A DNA stretch of 64,000 nucleotides from Bacteroidia bacterium (GTDB lineage Bacteria > Bacteroidota > Bacteroidia > M30B66): NCBI GenBank assembly GCA_018401705.1, contig JAGYKL010000011.1, forward strand, positions 1-64,000, written 5' to 3'. The notes under the pieces were generated by a model that was given only the letters and a program-made list of their open reading frames with translations, did not search any database and was not told the origin of the DNA. Below are positions 18,378-29,256 of this stretch, piece by piece. Within the stretch, counting starts at the first letter, position 1, and the number at the start of each line of letters is the position of its first letter. A program made the position numbers and the translations under genes.

Positions 18378-21212
18378 CTACAAAATTAAGTTTCTATCGC
18401 CGTATGCATTGTCAATTTTACCAACTGCTGGCCAGAACTTATTATCAATAACCCAGCTTAATGGGAAAGCTGCTTTGCTTCTTGGGTAAGGTCTTGTCCA
18501 ATCATCTGCACAAATAACTTTTTGAGTATGAGGTGCATTAACAATAACGTTATTCAGCTTATCGCTTAATCCGGTTTCTACTTCTGCTATTTCATTTCTT
18601 ATTGAAATCATGGCTTCGCAGAACCTATCCAGTTCTTCTAGTCCTTCACTTTCAGTTGGCTCAATCATCATTGTACCTGCAACCGGGAAAGAAACGGTAG
18701 GTGCATGATATCCATAATCCATCAGCCTTTTGGCTATATCAGCTACTTCAATACCTGCTGTTCTCTTAAACTCCCTGCAGTCAACAATCATTTCATGCGC
18801 AACATGCCCATTACTTCCTTTGTAGAGAACTGGATAATGTGCTTCGAGTTTAGCTCTTAAATAATTGGCATTAAGAATAGCATATTTGGTTGCATTGGTA
18901 AGCCCTTCGCCACCAAGCATTTTGATATATGCATAAGAAACTAGCAAAATCAAAGAACTGCCATATGGAGTTGCTGAAATTGAGTGAATAGCATTTTCAC
19001 CTCCAGTTTTAATAATTGGATGTCCGGGCAAGAAAGGAGCTAATTTTTCATTTACGCCAATAGGTCCCATTCCAGGTCCACCTCCGCCATGAGGAATGGC
19101 GAAAGTCTTATGTAAATTCAAATGGCAAACATCAGCTCCGATGTTTCCCGGACTTGTTAATCCTACCTGAGCATTCATATTAGCCCCATCCATGTAAACA
19201 AGGCCTCCATTATCATGAATAATCTGAGTAATTTCCATGATTCCTTCCTCAAACACCCCATGGGTTGAAGGATAAGTAATCATTAAACAAGCTAAATTGT
19301 CTTTGTTAGCTATTGCTTTTGAGCGTAAATCTTCAATATCAACATTCCCTTTTTCATCACAAGCAACAACAATCACTTTCATTCCAGCCATAACAGCCGA
19401 AGCAGGGTTAGTGCCATGAGCAGATGAAGGAATTAAAGCAATATTTCTGTGAGAATCATTTCGGTGAATGTGATATGCTCGTATAGTCATTAACCCTGCG
19501 TATTCACCCTGAGCTCCAGAGTTTGGCTGCAATGATACTGCAGCAAAACCTGTTGCATCGCAAAGTGCCTTGCTAAGACTCTCAAACATTTCGGCATAAC
19601 CCTGAGCTTGATCAACAGGAACAAATGGATGCAAATGACCAAACCCTGCCCAACTTAATGGAATAAGTTCGGTAGCTGCATTCAACTTCATGGTGCAAGA
19701 ACCAAGGGAAATCATCGAATGGTTTAAAGCTAAATCTTTCTTTTCTAAACGTTTGATGTAACGCATCATCTCAGTTTCAGAGTGATATACATTAAAAACG
19801 CGCTCTGTCAGAATCTCATCCTTTCTTTGCCACTCAGGCCATAATTTAATCGACTCAATTCTATGAGTAATTTCAGCATTCTTTCCGGCTACTTCTGCAA
19901 AAAGAGCTATCAAATCGTGAACATCCTGAAGAGATGTTACTTCATCAAGCGACAAGATAACTTGATTGCCTGGATTGTAGCGTAGGTTAATCTCTTTTGA
20001 AAGAGCTAACTTTTCTAGGTTTTCACAAGTTGTTAAGGGCTCTAGTCCAATAGAAAGTGTACCGAAAAATGTTTTATTGTGAATAGTGTAGCCAAGAGCG
20101 TGTAAGCCATCAGCTAGAATTCTGGTATGCGAATGAATTTTACTGGCAATTCTTTTTAAGCCCTGCGGACCGTGATAAACAGCATACATAGATGCCATGA
20201 TTGCCAAAAGAGCCTGGGCAGTGCAAATATTCGAAGTAGCTTTATCTCTTTTGATATGCTGTTCGCGGGTTTGCAGTGCCATTCTAAGAGCCATATCTCC
20301 CTGAGCGTCAATAGAAACACCAATAATTCTTCCTGGAATATGTCTTTTGTAGCTTTCTCTGGTTGCAAAGAACGCAGCATGTGGACCACCATAGCCCATC
20401 GGAACTCCAAATCTTTGTGTATTTCCAACCACGCAATCGGCACCCCATTCACCCGGAGGGCTTAACAAAACAAGACTCATGATATCGGCGCAAACGCAAA
20501 CAAGTGTTTCATTGGCTTTTGCCGATGCACAAAACTCACGGTAATCTTCAATATCTCCGTTGGCATTTGGGTATTGAAGCACAGCTCCAAAAACAGAACT
20601 GTTGAAAACAAAGTCTAAAGGGTCTCCAATTATCAGCTCGATACCAAGAGGTGCAGATCTGGTTTTAAGAAGCTCAATTGTTTGAGGGAAACAAGAATTA
20701 GCTACAAATAATTTGTTAGCTCCGTCTTTTACCTGATCTCTCGAACGCATAGCATAAAACATGTGCATTGCTTCGGCAGCAGCTGTTGCTTCATCAAGCA
20801 ATGAAGCATTGGCTAATTCCATACCTGTGAGGCTCATTATCATAGTTTGGTAATTGAGCAAAGCCTCTAGACGACCTTGAGCAATTTCCGCCTGATAAGG
20901 CGTATAGGCAGTATACCATCCCGGATTTTCAAAAATATTTCTAAGAATTACCGAAGGAGTAATTGTACGGTAATAACCAAGTCCGATATAGGTTTTGTAT
21001 AATTTATTTTTTGCTTCCAAAGCTCTGGCATGTGCCAGATATTCATATTCCGAAAATGGATTGCCTGTAGAAAGAGGCTCTTTTCTGCGAATGTTTGAAG
21101 GAACGGTTTGATCTATCAGCTCATCAATGCTGTTTACACCAATCGTTTCTAACATATAAGCAACCTCCGACTCGCGAGGGCCTAAGTGACGAGATTCAAA
21201 GTCCTGGATCAT
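18378..21212 (-). CDS. gcvP: Glycine dehydrogenase (decarboxylating), glycine cleavage P-protein
   Basis: 944 residues, the full single-chain form in which N- and C-terminal halves are fused. It opens with [17 protein letters not shown]; the PLP lysine lies in [20 protein letters not shown] (about residue 698). The enzyme decarboxylates glycine and passes the aminomethyl group to the lipoyl H-protein; the T, H and L proteins are elsewhere. A TATTTTTG box (21269-21262, minus strand) about 50 bases upstream is a good -7 element. No glycine riboswitch is visible. Confidence 0.97.
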   Translation of the reverse strand: MIQDFESRHLGPRESEVAYMLETIGVNSIDELIDQTVPSNIRRKEPLSTGNPFSEYEYLAHARALEAKNKLYKTYIGLGYYRTITPSVILRNIFENPGWYTAYTPYQAEIAQGRLEALLNYQTMIMSLTGMELANASLLDEATAAAEAMHMFYAMRSRDQVKDGANKLFVANSCFPQTIELLKTRSAPLGIELIIGDPLDFVFNSSVFGAVLQYPNANGDIEDYREFCASAKANETLVCVCADIMSLVLLSPPGEWGADCVVGNTQRFGVPMGYGGPHAAFFATRESYKRHIPGRIIGVSIDAQGDMALRMALQTREQHIKRDKATSNICTAQALLAIMASMYAVYHGPQGLKRIASKIHSHTRILADGLHALGYTIHNKTFFGTLSIGLEPLTTCENLEKLALSKEINLRYNPGNQVILSLDEVTSLQDVHDLIALFAEVAGKNAEITHRIESIKLWPEWQRKDEILTERVFNVYHSETEMMRYIKRLEKKDLALNHSMISLGSCTMKLNAATELIPLSWAGFGHLHPFVPVDQAQGYAEMFESLSKALCDATGFAAVSLQPNSGAQGEYAGLMTIRAYHIHRNDSHRNIALIPSSAHGTNPASAVMAGMKVIVVACDEKGNVDIEDLRSKAIANKDNLACLMITYPSTHGVFEEGIMEITQIIHDNGGLVYMDGANMNAQVGLTSPGNIGADVCHLNLHKTFAIPHGGGGPGMGPIGVNEKLAPFLPGHPIIKTGGENAIHSISATPYGSSLILLVSYAYIKMLGGEGLTNATKYAILNANYLRAKLEAHYPVLYKGSNGHVAHEMIVDCREFKRTAGIEVADIAKRLMDYGYHAPTVSFPVAGTMMIEPTESEGLEELDRFCEAMISIRNEIAEVETGLSDKLNNVIVNAPHTQKVICADDWTRPYPRSKAAFPLSWVIDNKFWPAVGKIDNAYGDRNLIL

Positions 21213-21261
21213 TTAAAAATACCGTTCTAAAAAGGAAGTAAATTGTTGAGTTTTAAGCGCG

Positions 21262-21269
21262 CAAAAATA
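21262..21269 (-). promoter_or_regulatory. Candidate -7 promoter element for gcvP
   Basis: TATTTTTG on the minus strand matches TAnnTTTG exactly. A TTG lies upstream but at a shorter spacing (16) than usual. The resulting leader would be about 45 bases. Confidence 0.4.
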
Positions 21270-21376
21270 CAAACAAATTAACAGTCAACATAGTTTTAAA
21301 TCCCTTGAATTATAGTTTGTAACGACTTGAAAAAACCCTTAGGTTTGAACCTGTTTAGAATTGTACAGTGATATAC

Positions 21377-22015
21377 ATGCTTAGAATCGGTTTTGTTTTA
21401 ACTACGCTTTTGGTAAATCTGAGTCTCACAGCTCAAATTACTACTAACAATAATCCTCCTAATGAGGGAGGAGGAACCCTTGTATTAATTGACAGACCCG
21501 CTATGAAGGTTTCCAGCGTAAGCTGGGATTCAACCTTAGTTTACTACGTAAGAGAAGGTAAACGAAGGCAGAAGTCGATGGATATTTACAAGGTCTATTC
21601 ATACAAGAAAAACGCAGAAGAAGAGACCATAATTTATCATCAAGATACATTAGAAGGCAATTGGTATACTGCTGAGCAGATGAAAGACTACTTGGCTGGA
21701 CAAAATGATGCTTATGCAATGTATAAGTCAAAAGCCAATAAAACTGCCGCAGGAGGAGTAATGTTTGGATTTATAGGTAGCGCAACAGGCCTTTTCTACG
21801 GCCCTTTATTCGTAATTGGCTATACCGCATGGAAAGGAAATACAAAGCCATCGCTTAAAGAAGAATATGGTTTTAAGCCTGAATTTGCTGACAATCCATA
21901 TTATATTGAAGGTTTTGGAACCATGGCAAAGCGTTATACCATTCGACGAAGTGCTATAGGTTCTGCTGCCGGTTACATTCTTGGAGCAGTAACTTTGTCG
22001 CTAGTAATTCGCTGA
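21377..22015 (+). CDS. Secreted or membrane protein of unknown function
   Basis: About 212 residues, family not recognised. A signal peptide (IGFVLTTLLVNLSLTAQ) is followed by a polar domain (VYYVREGKRRQKSMDIYKVYSY) and two glycine/alanine-rich hydrophobic stretches (AAGGVMFGFIGSATGLFYGP and the C-terminal SAIGSAAGYILGAVTLSLV), each long enough to be a membrane helix. A GTG at 21368 is an alternative start. Its stop overlaps the start of the next gene (TGATG), so the pair is probably translated together. Confidence 0.65.
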   Translation: MLRIGFVLTTLLVNLSLTAQITTNNNPPNEGGGTLVLIDRPAMKVSSVSWDSTLVYYVREGKRRQKSMDIYKVYSYKKNAEEETIIYHQDTLEGNWYTAEQMKDYLAGQNDAYAMYKSKANKTAAGGVMFGFIGSATGLFYGPLFVIGYTAWKGNTKPSLKEEYGFKPEFADNPYYIEGFGTMAKRYTIRRSAIGSAAGYILGAVTLSLVIR

Positions 22016-22902
22016 TGATAATTCCTGCATGGGTACTTAAAATTATAAGATTGGGGGTATTTGGAAACCTTTGGGTTTCTCTTTGTGCCGTTTCGATGTA
22101 TTGGTGCACTGCATTCATGCACGATTTGAAAATTCATTTGCTTCTTTCATTGAGCATTTTTGGTGCAACCTTATTTATTTACAACTATCATAGACTTTTT
22201 AGGAAGAAAGTAATTTATGCAAAAGAGATTTCTGAACGTCACAGATGGATTCTGGCCCATGACAAGCTATTGCAGGCATTTGCGGTTTTGGGTTTTCTGC
22301 TAGCCGCAGGATGTTTTCTGCCTTATCTTGAAAAGACTCTGTTTTTGAGATTGAGTCCTTTCTTATTGCTCTCATTATTTTACGTAGTTCCAATTTGGAA
22401 AGGGAAGAAGAAATGGCTCAGGGTTAGGGATATTCCTTACTTTAAGATTTTTCTTGTTGCTGCTGTTTGGGCCTTTGTAACGGTTTTTCTCGCCTTTCTG
22501 GCGGAAGACCCACTTTGGTTTCCCGACATAGCTGCATGGTTTACTGTAGCTCAACGCTTCGTTTTCATTTTTGCTATCACTCTTCCTTTCGATATCAGAG
22601 ATTTAAAACATGACGAAGTAAGCGGTTTGCAAACTTTTGCAGGACGATTGGGTGTTAATGGAGTGAAAAGACTCAGCAATATTCTACTGGCTATGGTTGC
22701 TCTTTGCTCATCAATTGCCGCTTTCGCGGGAATTTACCAAATGCCACATGCAATTGGCTTAGCTATTTCTTGCGGACTTACAGGTTTACTTATTTCTCGA
22801 ATTGATGAAGAAAGTTCAGAATGGATGTATGCAGGGTTTCTTGATGGAACCATGCTTGATCAATTTCTATGGATCGCCCTTCTAGGCTATTACTTCATGT
22901 AA
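22015..22902 (+). CDS. UbiA-like polytopic membrane protein
   Basis: 295 residues with eight or nine membrane helices. It keeps the second aspartate motif of the UbiA prenyltransferase superfamily (FDIRDLKHDEVSGLQTFAGRLG), but the first motif (NDxxDxxxD) is replaced by IYNYHRLFRK, so binding of a prenyl diphosphate through Mg2+ may be lost or changed. Bacteroidota have many such uncharacterised UbiA-like proteins. Its end overlaps the end of hemL on the other strand by 13 bases. Confidence 0.7.
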   Translation: MIIPAWVLKIIRLGVFGNLWVSLCAVSMYWCTAFMHDLKIHLLLSLSIFGATLFIYNYHRLFRKKVIYAKEISERHRWILAHDKLLQAFAVLGFLLAAGCFLPYLEKTLFLRLSPFLLLSLFYVVPIWKGKKKWLRVRDIPYFKIFLVAAVWAFVTVFLAFLAEDPLWFPDIAAWFTVAQRFVFIFAITLPFDIRDLKHDEVSGLQTFAGRLGVNGVKRLSNILLAMVALCSSIAAFAGIYQMPHAIGLAISCGLTGLLISRIDEESSEWMYAGFLDGTMLDQFLWIALLGYYFM

Positions 22903-24182
22903 GCTAAGTCAAGTCCTTCACAAATTTTTTGTGCAGCATAATCGATATCTGCATCTGAATGCGCAGCAGAAATAAATCCAACTTCATATCCTGATGGACC
23001 AAAATATACCCCATTATCGAGTAAGTAGGCATGCAGAATTCTGAACTTATCCATCCCTTTCGGGTCAATCTCGTCAGCTGCATTCACATCCTGCGAAGCA
23101 AAAGAAAGCCAAAAGATAGATTCCTTTCTAAAGATTCTAAAAGGATATCCCTTGTTTTGAGTATGTTTAAGGATTGCTTCTGTTAATCGCTCGGTTTTCT
23201 TAGAAAGCTGCTCATAAAAACCGGGTTTTAAGCATTCAGTTAAAGCCGCTATACCTGCTGCCATGGCAACAGGGTTGCCAGAAAGAGTTCCGGCTTGGTA
23301 AACATCCCCGTCGGGTGAAACACATGACATAATTTCTTTACTTGCACCATAAGCGCCAACAGGGAAACCACCCCCAATAATTTTTCCATAGGTAACTATG
23401 TCAGGTTCAATTTGATACAAGCCAGCTGCTCCTTCAAAGCCAACTCTGAAACCAGAAATAACTTCATCAAAAATCATTAAAGCCCCATTTTTCTTAGCAT
23501 TACAGTTAAGACAAAACAGAAACTCGGGTGAAACTTGAAGCAAGCCGTTGTTAGCAGGCACTGGCTCAATAATAATTGCAGCAATTTCATTTGGGTAATC
23601 ATGAAAAACCTTTTGCACCAAATCAATTCGGTTGAGCGGAAGAACGATTGTGTCATTTACAATACCCTCGGGTACTCCTGCAGAAGACGAGTTTCCGAAC
23701 GTAATAAGCCCCGACCCTGCTTTAACCAGTAAACTATCTACATGACCGTGGTAGCAACCTTCGAACTTAATTATCTTGTTTCGGCCTGTAAATCCGCGCG
23801 CCAAGCGCACTGCCGACATCACTGCTTCTGTGCCGGAGCTAACGAAGCGGATTTTCTCAATAAATCTATTGTTTGAAAGAATTAATTCAGCAAGCTCGTT
23901 TTCAAGAGCAGTTGGAGCACCATAAGACGTTCCATTTTGTATGGCTTCCCATACTTTTTCCCTGATTTTACTATTATTATGACCCAAAATCATAGGCCCC
24001 CAAGAATAGCAGAAATCTATGAATTCGTTATCATCCTCGTCCCAAAGTTTGCTTCCATCAGCCTTCTTAATGAACAGAGGAGTTCCACCAACAGATTTAA
24101 ATGCTCTTACAGGTGAATTTACACCCCCGGGGAAATAGGTTTTTGCTTTTTCAAATAATTCGGCCGACTTAGTTCTGTTCAT
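22890..24182 (-). CDS. hemL: Glutamate-1-semialdehyde 2,1-aminomutase
   Basis: 430 residues, full length. PGGVNSPVRAFKSVGGTP near the start, SSGTEAVMSAVRLARG, IIEPVPANNG, MIFDEVISGFR, and the PLP lysine in YGKIIGGGFPVGAYG (about residue 266). It makes 5-aminolevulinate in the C5 pathway of heme synthesis. It stands alone, with converging transcription from the UbiA-like gene. Confidence 0.97.
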   Translation of the reverse strand: MNRTKSAELFEKAKTYFPGGVNSPVRAFKSVGGTPLFIKKADGSKLWDEDDNEFIDFCYSWGPMILGHNNSKIREKVWEAIQNGTSYGAPTALENELAELILSNNRFIEKIRFVSSGTEAVMSAVRLARGFTGRNKIIKFEGCYHGHVDSLLVKAGSGLITFGNSSSAGVPEGIVNDTIVLPLNRIDLVQKVFHDYPNEIAAIIIEPVPANNGLLQVSPEFLFCLNCNAKKNGALMIFDEVISGFRVGFEGAAGLYQIEPDIVTYGKIIGGGFPVGAYGASKEIMSCVSPDGDVYQAGTLSGNPVAMAAGIAALTECLKPGFYEQLSKKTERLTEAILKHTQNKGYPFRIFRKESIFWLSFASQDVNAADEIDPKGMDKFRILHAYLLDNGVYFGPSGYEVGFISAAHSDADIDYAAQKICEGLDLAYMK

Positions 24183-24271
24183 TTAATGCTTTGTAGGTAA
24201 AACCAAAATTCAAGCAAAAGAACATAAGAATTGCGGTTTGAGTTCAATTTTAATTACAAATGACAAATACT

Positions 24272-24979
24272 TTACAATTCAATGTAATGCAATTCGAGTT
24301 GAAAATTACTTTGAGTTAGTCTAATTATGCCCGGTTCGTCTGGATTTGCAGTAGCTGGGTTTACAGTAAAACTGCTCATAACCTCAAAGGCTGGCGTTCC
24401 AACACCAACTCCATCGTTATCGAGAATACTTATTACCCAGTTAACGTTGGAAAGAACAGGTTTTGCTACGGTTGTGCTGAAGTCCCAGAAGATTGGCAAC
24501 TGATTTAAAGCAACATCATTTACTGCAGGATTAGTAAAATTAAAAGAAGCGCTTCCTTCTATTCCGTATGAAATTATAATATCTGGATTTGCCAGAGGAG
24601 GAGTATCCCAGGTTTGCCCTTGAGAATTGCTGATATTGAAGGAATTAAGTTGAATTCTTGTGAGATACCTAGTAGGAGCTTCGGTTACATTTACAATCAA
24701 GGTTGCACGATCCCACTTCTTGTCTTTTTTTGAAAGAGCTTTCAATTCTAACTGATAGGTTCCTGCCTTAGTGTAGGTATGATTGGCTGATTCTCCTTCA
24801 AATTCAGAGGAGCCGTCGCCGAAGTTCCAAACAACTCTTTCTGCATCAAGAGCACAGCTTACAAAGTTTGCTGTTGCTCCAACTGTATAATTGGTTTCTG
24901 TGGTGCTAATACAAGCTTGTGGTTGGGGGTTGCAGGATGCTATAATAGCTAGCAGAGAAATAAAGAGAAGTGTGCGCAT
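24272..24979 (-). CDS. PKD-domain lipoprotein
   Basis: The ATG at 24979 gives a lipoprotein signal with cysteine in IIASC (MRTLLFISLLAIIASC). A PKD-like domain follows (VVWNFGDGSSEFEGESANHTYTKAG-type pattern, about residues 50-95), then about 130 residues of unknown beta-rich sequence. PKD domains are extracellular beta-sandwich modules used in adhesion or as spacers. A longer start at 25027 is possible but would put the signal internally. It is probably anchored in the outer membrane. Confidence 0.75.
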   Translation of the reverse strand: MRTLLFISLLAIIASCNPQPQACISTTETNYTVGATANFVSCALDAERVVWNFGDGSSEFEGESANHTYTKAGTYQLELKALSKKDKKWDRATLIVNVTEAPTRYLTRIQLNSFNISNSQGQTWDTPPLANPDIIISYGIEGSASFNFTNPAVNDVALNQLPIFWDFSTTVAKPVLSNVNWVISILDNDGVGVGTPAFEVMSSFTVNPATANPDEPGIIRLTQSNFQLELHYIEL

Positions 24980-25048
24980 AGCTTTAGATACTTTTTTATA
25001 CAAATTAACGATGATAACAGAGTTCAAGTAATTAAAACTGTATTAAAA

Positions 25049-25078
25049 TAAAAATGCCCCAGTTTATGGGGCATTTTT
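25049..25078 (-). terminator. Terminator of the superoxide dismutase gene
   Basis: ATGCCCC, loop AGTTTA, TGGGGCAT with A-rich and T-rich flanks. It is 6 bases past the dismutase stop on the minus strand. Confidence 0.88.
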
Positions 25079-25083
25079 AAGAA

Positions 25084-25686
25084 TTAAGCTTTTTTGAATC
25101 GTTCGGCTACAGCGTCCCAGTTAACTACGTTCCACCAAGCGCTGATGTAGTCAGGGCGGCGGTTTTGGTAATTGAGATAATAAGCGTGTTCCCAAACATC
25201 AAGTCCAAGAATTGGAAGACCTTTTACATCAGCAATGTCCATTAATGGATTGTCCTGATTAGGAGTTGAGGTAACTACAAGTTTTCCATCATGTTTAACC
25301 AACCAGGCCCAACCAGAACCAAAACGTGTTCCGGCTGCTTTAGTAAAATCTTCTTTGAATTTATCAAAAGAACCAAAGGCAGCGTTAATAGAATCAGCAA
25401 GTTCGCCAGAAGGAGCTCCTTGTCCTTTTGGAGTCATTACTTCCCAAAACAGAGAGTGATTATAATGACCTCCACCGTTATTACGAACAGCGGTGCTAAG
25501 TTTAGAGACTCCAGCAAGCAAACTTTCAATAGATTGACCTTCTTGAGGTGTGCCTTGTACAGCAGCATTAAGATTATTTACATATCCCTGATGGTGCTTA
25601 GTGTGATGGATTTCCATCGTTCTTGCGTCAACGTGTGGTTCAAGAGCATCGTATGCATAGGGTAATTTAGGGAGTTCAAAAGACAT
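25084..25686 (-). CDS. sodA: Superoxide dismutase, Fe/Mn family (Mn-type signature)
   Basis: 200 residues, cytosolic (no signal). Metal ligands are His27 (EIHHTKHH), the histidine in [13 protein letters not shown], and Asp and His in [18 protein letters not shown]. The GGGH pattern and the glutamine in TPNQDNPL are those of Mn-type enzymes, where this Gln tunes the metal; Fe-type enzymes carry it at a different site. The metal in vivo cannot be decided from sequence alone. It is monocistronic, flanked by two hairpin terminators. Confidence 0.95.
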   Translation of the reverse strand: MSFELPKLPYAYDALEPHVDARTMEIHHTKHHQGYVNNLNAAVQGTPQEGQSIESLLAGVSKLSTAVRNNGGGHYNHSLFWEVMTPKGQGAPSGELADSINAAFGSFDKFKEDFTKAAGTRFGSGWAWLVKHDGKLVVTSTPNQDNPLMDIADVKGLPILGLDVWEHAYYLNYQNRRPDYISAWWNVVNWDAVAERFKKA

Positions 25687-25786
25687 GATTATATGGTTTT
25701 ATAAAATGAATAATGTTTTACAAAATAACATAATGTATTGGATATGGTTGAAATTTTTACCGATTATTTCAGAAATACCCATAAAT

Positions 25787-25820
25787 AAATATCCCGTTGC
25801 ATAGGCAACGGGATATTTAA
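25787..25820 (-). terminator. Terminator at the end of the efflux operon
   Basis: AAATATCCCGTTGC (25787-25800), loop ATAG, GCAACGGGATATTT (25805-25818). Perfect 14-base stem, 35 bases past the RND gene stop on the minus strand. Confidence 0.85.
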
Positions 25821-25854
25821 ACACTAAACGTAAAACGAGACAGAATCTCCTTGT

Positions 25855-28800
25855 TTACAGCATGTTGCCGTCATGGGCTTTCTCGCCTCCAGTCATGCCC
25901 AATCTGTTCTTAATTCTAAGGTAGATTGTGTACATAGCTGGAACAACCATTAAGGTTAAGAACGTGGCCACTATTAGTCCAAAAATCATTGTCCATGCAA
26001 GTGGACCCCAGAAAGCAACATTATCACCTCCCAAGAAGAAGTGAGGTTCTAAGTGACTTAACAATCCATTGAAGTCAATGTTCACACCAATAGCCAAAGG
26101 AATTAATCCTAAAATAGCTGCAGATGCGGTAAGGATAACTGGCGTAATACGAGTGGCGCCGCCTTCAGAGATAGCCTCTTCAGGAGGTAAACCTCTAGCC
26201 CTGAGTTCATCAATGAATTCAATGAGTAGAATCCCGTTTCGTATTACTATCCCCGCGAGGGCAAAAATACCTACACCTGTCATTACAATAGAGAATGTCA
26301 TTCCCGATAATGCATAACCAAGGAATACACCAATAAGTGAGAAAATTACCGTCGAGAAAATGATAAACGGTTTAACCATTGAGTTAAATTGAGTAACAAG
26401 AATTAAGAACATTAAAGCTAAAGCACCCAAGAAGGCTACACCTAAGAAATCTGAAGTTTCTTTCTGGTCTTCTTGTTCTCCAGTTAACTTAACATTGTAA
26501 CCTTCAGGCAAATCCAGTGTTGGAATAATTCGGTTGATTCCTGTAACAATTTCATTTGCAGTATAGCCTGTAAGCACATTTGAACTTAAAGAAACAACTC
26601 TCGACTGGTTCTTTCTGTTAATGGAGCTAAATGCTTTTTCGTAAGTAACGCTTGCTACAGCCGAAACCGGAATTTGCTTAAACATGCCGGTACTCATGTC
26701 GAGGAAGGCAATCTGCATATTTAAGAGGTCATCAACTTGATCGCGGTATTGAGAAGCAACTCTTAGAGTAATCTCCGCATCATCATCAACATCTCTGAAC
26801 TTGGAAATTTCTTTTCCAAACAGAGCTGTTCTTAGCTCTAATGCTATTTGTGCTTTCGACATTCCCAGTGCTAATGCGCGGTCGGCATCAATATTCACAA
26901 TAATTTCAGGCTTATTTCGCTGCAAGTCGGATTGAAGGTCTTCAATTCCTGCAATTTTAGCTTTGTCGATTGCTTGACGAACTTGCTCTTCAATTTTCTG
27001 AAGTTCATCAAAGTCATCACCGCTAATCTCAATGTTGATTGGCTTTCCTGTTGGCGGGCCATTTTGTTCTTTGTCAACCGTAATTCGGGCTCCTGGAATC
27101 CCTTGAACATTGGCACGAATAGCCTCCAGGTTTTCAGAAGTAGAGAAGTCTTTACGGTGCGAGAAGTCAACATAAGCAACAGTTATTTTGCCTTTGTGAG
27201 GTGTTGCAACACGATCAGGGTTTTGAGGATCTCCAGCACCAATACCAACATTAGAAATTACCGATTCAATGTTAGGGTTGTTTTTACCGATGACTTCATA
27301 TACCTTGTTTTCGACAATGCGAGTTACCGAATCTGTAACTTCTGCATCAGTGCCAATTGGCATTTGAAGGTATACGTAGGTAAAATTAGGTTCTCCGTTA
27401 GGGAAAAATTCTACTTTAGGTGCAGAAGCCATGAACACGGCTATAGAAACGAAGAACATCACAACTACGGCTAAAATTGTCCAGTAAGGATTTTTGCCAT
27501 GCACCAGTTTAGCAACCCTACTTCTGTAAGATGCAATAACTTTTGGCCAAAGCTTTAACTGGAATCCTGTAATCATTGGCAAAAGGATAAAGAAGTAAAT
27601 AGGAACAAGCACTAGAAGCACAATGAAGAGGTTTCCTATTGCTGTCATGCCAATGGCATGGGATAAAAGAGCCAGAACTCCAAAAATGATTGAAGGCTTA
27701 ATTAGGTCTTTTGTGCCAGCTTTAAAACCATGATCATCTTTTTGCATGAAGCTTACTGCAAATACTGCATTCATAATGAAGGCAACAAAGAGAGAAGCGA
27801 ATAGTGTAACAATCAGTGTAATTGGAAGGTATTTCATAAACTCTCCAACAATTCCAGGCCAGAATAAAAGCGGAAAGAAAGGCGCAATTGTGGTAAGGGT
27901 ACCAGCTAAAACGGGCACAAACACTTCTCCCGCGGCCGCTTTGGCGGAGGTTTTAATATCAAAGTCGTACTTGTGAAATATCCTGTGTGTGTTTTCAATA
28001 ACAACAATGGCATCGTCAACGATAATTCCAAGGGCAAGAAGGAAAGAAAACAGCACAATCACATTCATGGTAAAGCCCAGCGATGGCATAAATAGCATAG
28101 CTACTAATACCGAAAGTGGCACTGCAAGTCCAACAAAAAAAGCACTTTGAAGTCCCATGAAGAACATCAGAATGAATACTACCAGCACGAAACCAATAAT
28201 AACTGTATTTACAAGGTCATTTAACTGGACTCTTGTTTCCTCAGAGGTATCTCCGGTAACAACTACATCAATTCCCTGTGGTAATTTAGAGGTTTCAAAG
28301 TCATCAATTATCTCTTTAATCTTATCTGATGCTGCAATGAGGTTTTCTCCCGAGCGTTTGATAACGTTGAGTGTAATTACTGATTTTCCTTCAAGGCGAG
28401 CAAAATCTTGCTTGTCTTTATAACCTTCTTTTACTTCAGCAATGTCTTTAAGGTATGCCAGGTTTCCTCGCGCTGAGCGAATAAGTACATTCCCAATTTG
28501 GCTTACATCAGAGAACTCACCAGTAACTCTCATTGTGCGCCTTAATTCATCTATGCGGATTTCACCCCCAGAAATATTTACGTTTTCGCTAGCAACAGAT
28601 CTTTCAATATCGCTAAATGAAATTCCGAGTGCTTGCATTCTGTACAAATCAACATTTATCTGCACTTCACGTGTAAGTGCACCAATGATATCTGTTCGGG
28701 TAATTTCAGGAAGTTGTTCAATGGCATCCTTCATATCATCAGCATATCTTTTTAGCTGATCAAGTGGAAAATCGCCGCTAATGTTGATGTTCATGATTGG

Positions 28801-29235
28801 GAACTCCGAGAAGTTTACCTCCTGTACGTCTGGATCATTCTTCATGTCAGAAGGAAGGTCCTTCTTCGCTTTATCAACAGCATTGGATACTTTCTGCTTA
28901 GCAATATCCACGTCAATTCCTGTATTAAACTCAATTTGAACCAGAGCAAAATCCTGAATAGAATTAGAGGTGATTTTCTTAATTCCCGAAACGGATTTAA
29001 TCTCTTTTTCAAGAGGTTTTGTGATGAGGTTTTCAATATCCTCAGGGCTTGCGCCCGGATAGATGGTTGAAACGAATACTGTTGGAATTACAATATCAGG
29101 AAACTGTTCCTTGGGAATTCTTTGAAATATAACGGCACCTGCTATCGAAATCAGAACTGTAAAAATGTAGATAGCAGTGCTGTTGTTGATAGCCCAGTTT
29201 GTGGGGCCGAAGTTTTTTATATGATTCTTATCCAT
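25855..29235 (-). CDS. RND family multidrug efflux transporter (AcrB/MdtC-like)
   Basis: 1126 residues with the usual two halves of six membrane helices and large periplasmic loops. Key motifs: IVIPTVFVSTIYPGASPEDIE near the start; the proton-relay helix ALGIIVDDAIVVIENTHR (paired aspartates); and the second relay helix LAGIVIRNGILLIEF, in which arginine stands where AcrB has Lys940, as is common in Bacteroidota members. It pumps hydrophobic compounds out with the adaptor and TolC-like proteins encoded just upstream. Last gene of the tetR-tolC-adaptor-RND operon. Confidence 0.95.
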   Translation of the reverse strand: MDKNHIKNFGPTNWAINNSTAIYIFTVLISIAGAVIFQRIPKEQFPDIVIPTVFVSTIYPGASPEDIENLITKPLEKEIKSVSGIKKITSNSIQDFALVQIEFNTGIDVDIAKQKVSNAVDKAKKDLPSDMKNDPDVQEVNFSEFPIMNINISGDFPLDQLKRYADDMKDAIEQLPEITRTDIIGALTREVQINVDLYRMQALGISFSDIERSVASENVNISGGEIRIDELRRTMRVTGEFSDVSQIGNVLIRSARGNLAYLKDIAEVKEGYKDKQDFARLEGKSVITLNVIKRSGENLIAASDKIKEIIDDFETSKLPQGIDVVVTGDTSEETRVQLNDLVNTVIIGFVLVVFILMFFMGLQSAFFVGLAVPLSVLVAMLFMPSLGFTMNVIVLFSFLLALGIIVDDAIVVIENTHRIFHKYDFDIKTSAKAAAGEVFVPVLAGTLTTIAPFFPLLFWPGIVGEFMKYLPITLIVTLFASLFVAFIMNAVFAVSFMQKDDHGFKAGTKDLIKPSIIFGVLALLSHAIGMTAIGNLFIVLLVLVPIYFFILLPMITGFQLKLWPKVIASYRSRVAKLVHGKNPYWTILAVVVMFFVSIAVFMASAPKVEFFPNGEPNFTYVYLQMPIGTDAEVTDSVTRIVENKVYEVIGKNNPNIESVISNVGIGAGDPQNPDRVATPHKGKITVAYVDFSHRKDFSTSENLEAIRANVQGIPGARITVDKEQNGPPTGKPINIEISGDDFDELQKIEEQVRQAIDKAKIAGIEDLQSDLQRNKPEIIVNIDADRALALGMSKAQIALELRTALFGKEISKFRDVDDDAEITLRVASQYRDQVDDLLNMQIAFLDMSTGMFKQIPVSAVASVTYEKAFSSINRKNQSRVVSLSSNVLTGYTANEIVTGINRIIPTLDLPEGYNVKLTGEQEDQKETSDFLGVAFLGALALMFLILVTQFNSMVKPFIIFSTVIFSLIGVFLGYALSGMTFSIVMTGVGIFALAGIVIRNGILLIEFIDELRARGLPPEEAISEGGATRITPVILTASAAILGLIPLAIGVNIDFNGLLSHLEPHFFLGGDNVAFWGPLAWTMIFGLIVATFLTLMVVPAMYTIYLRIKNRLGMTGGEKAHDGNML

Positions 29236-29256
29236 AATTCTTGGGTAGATATTGGA

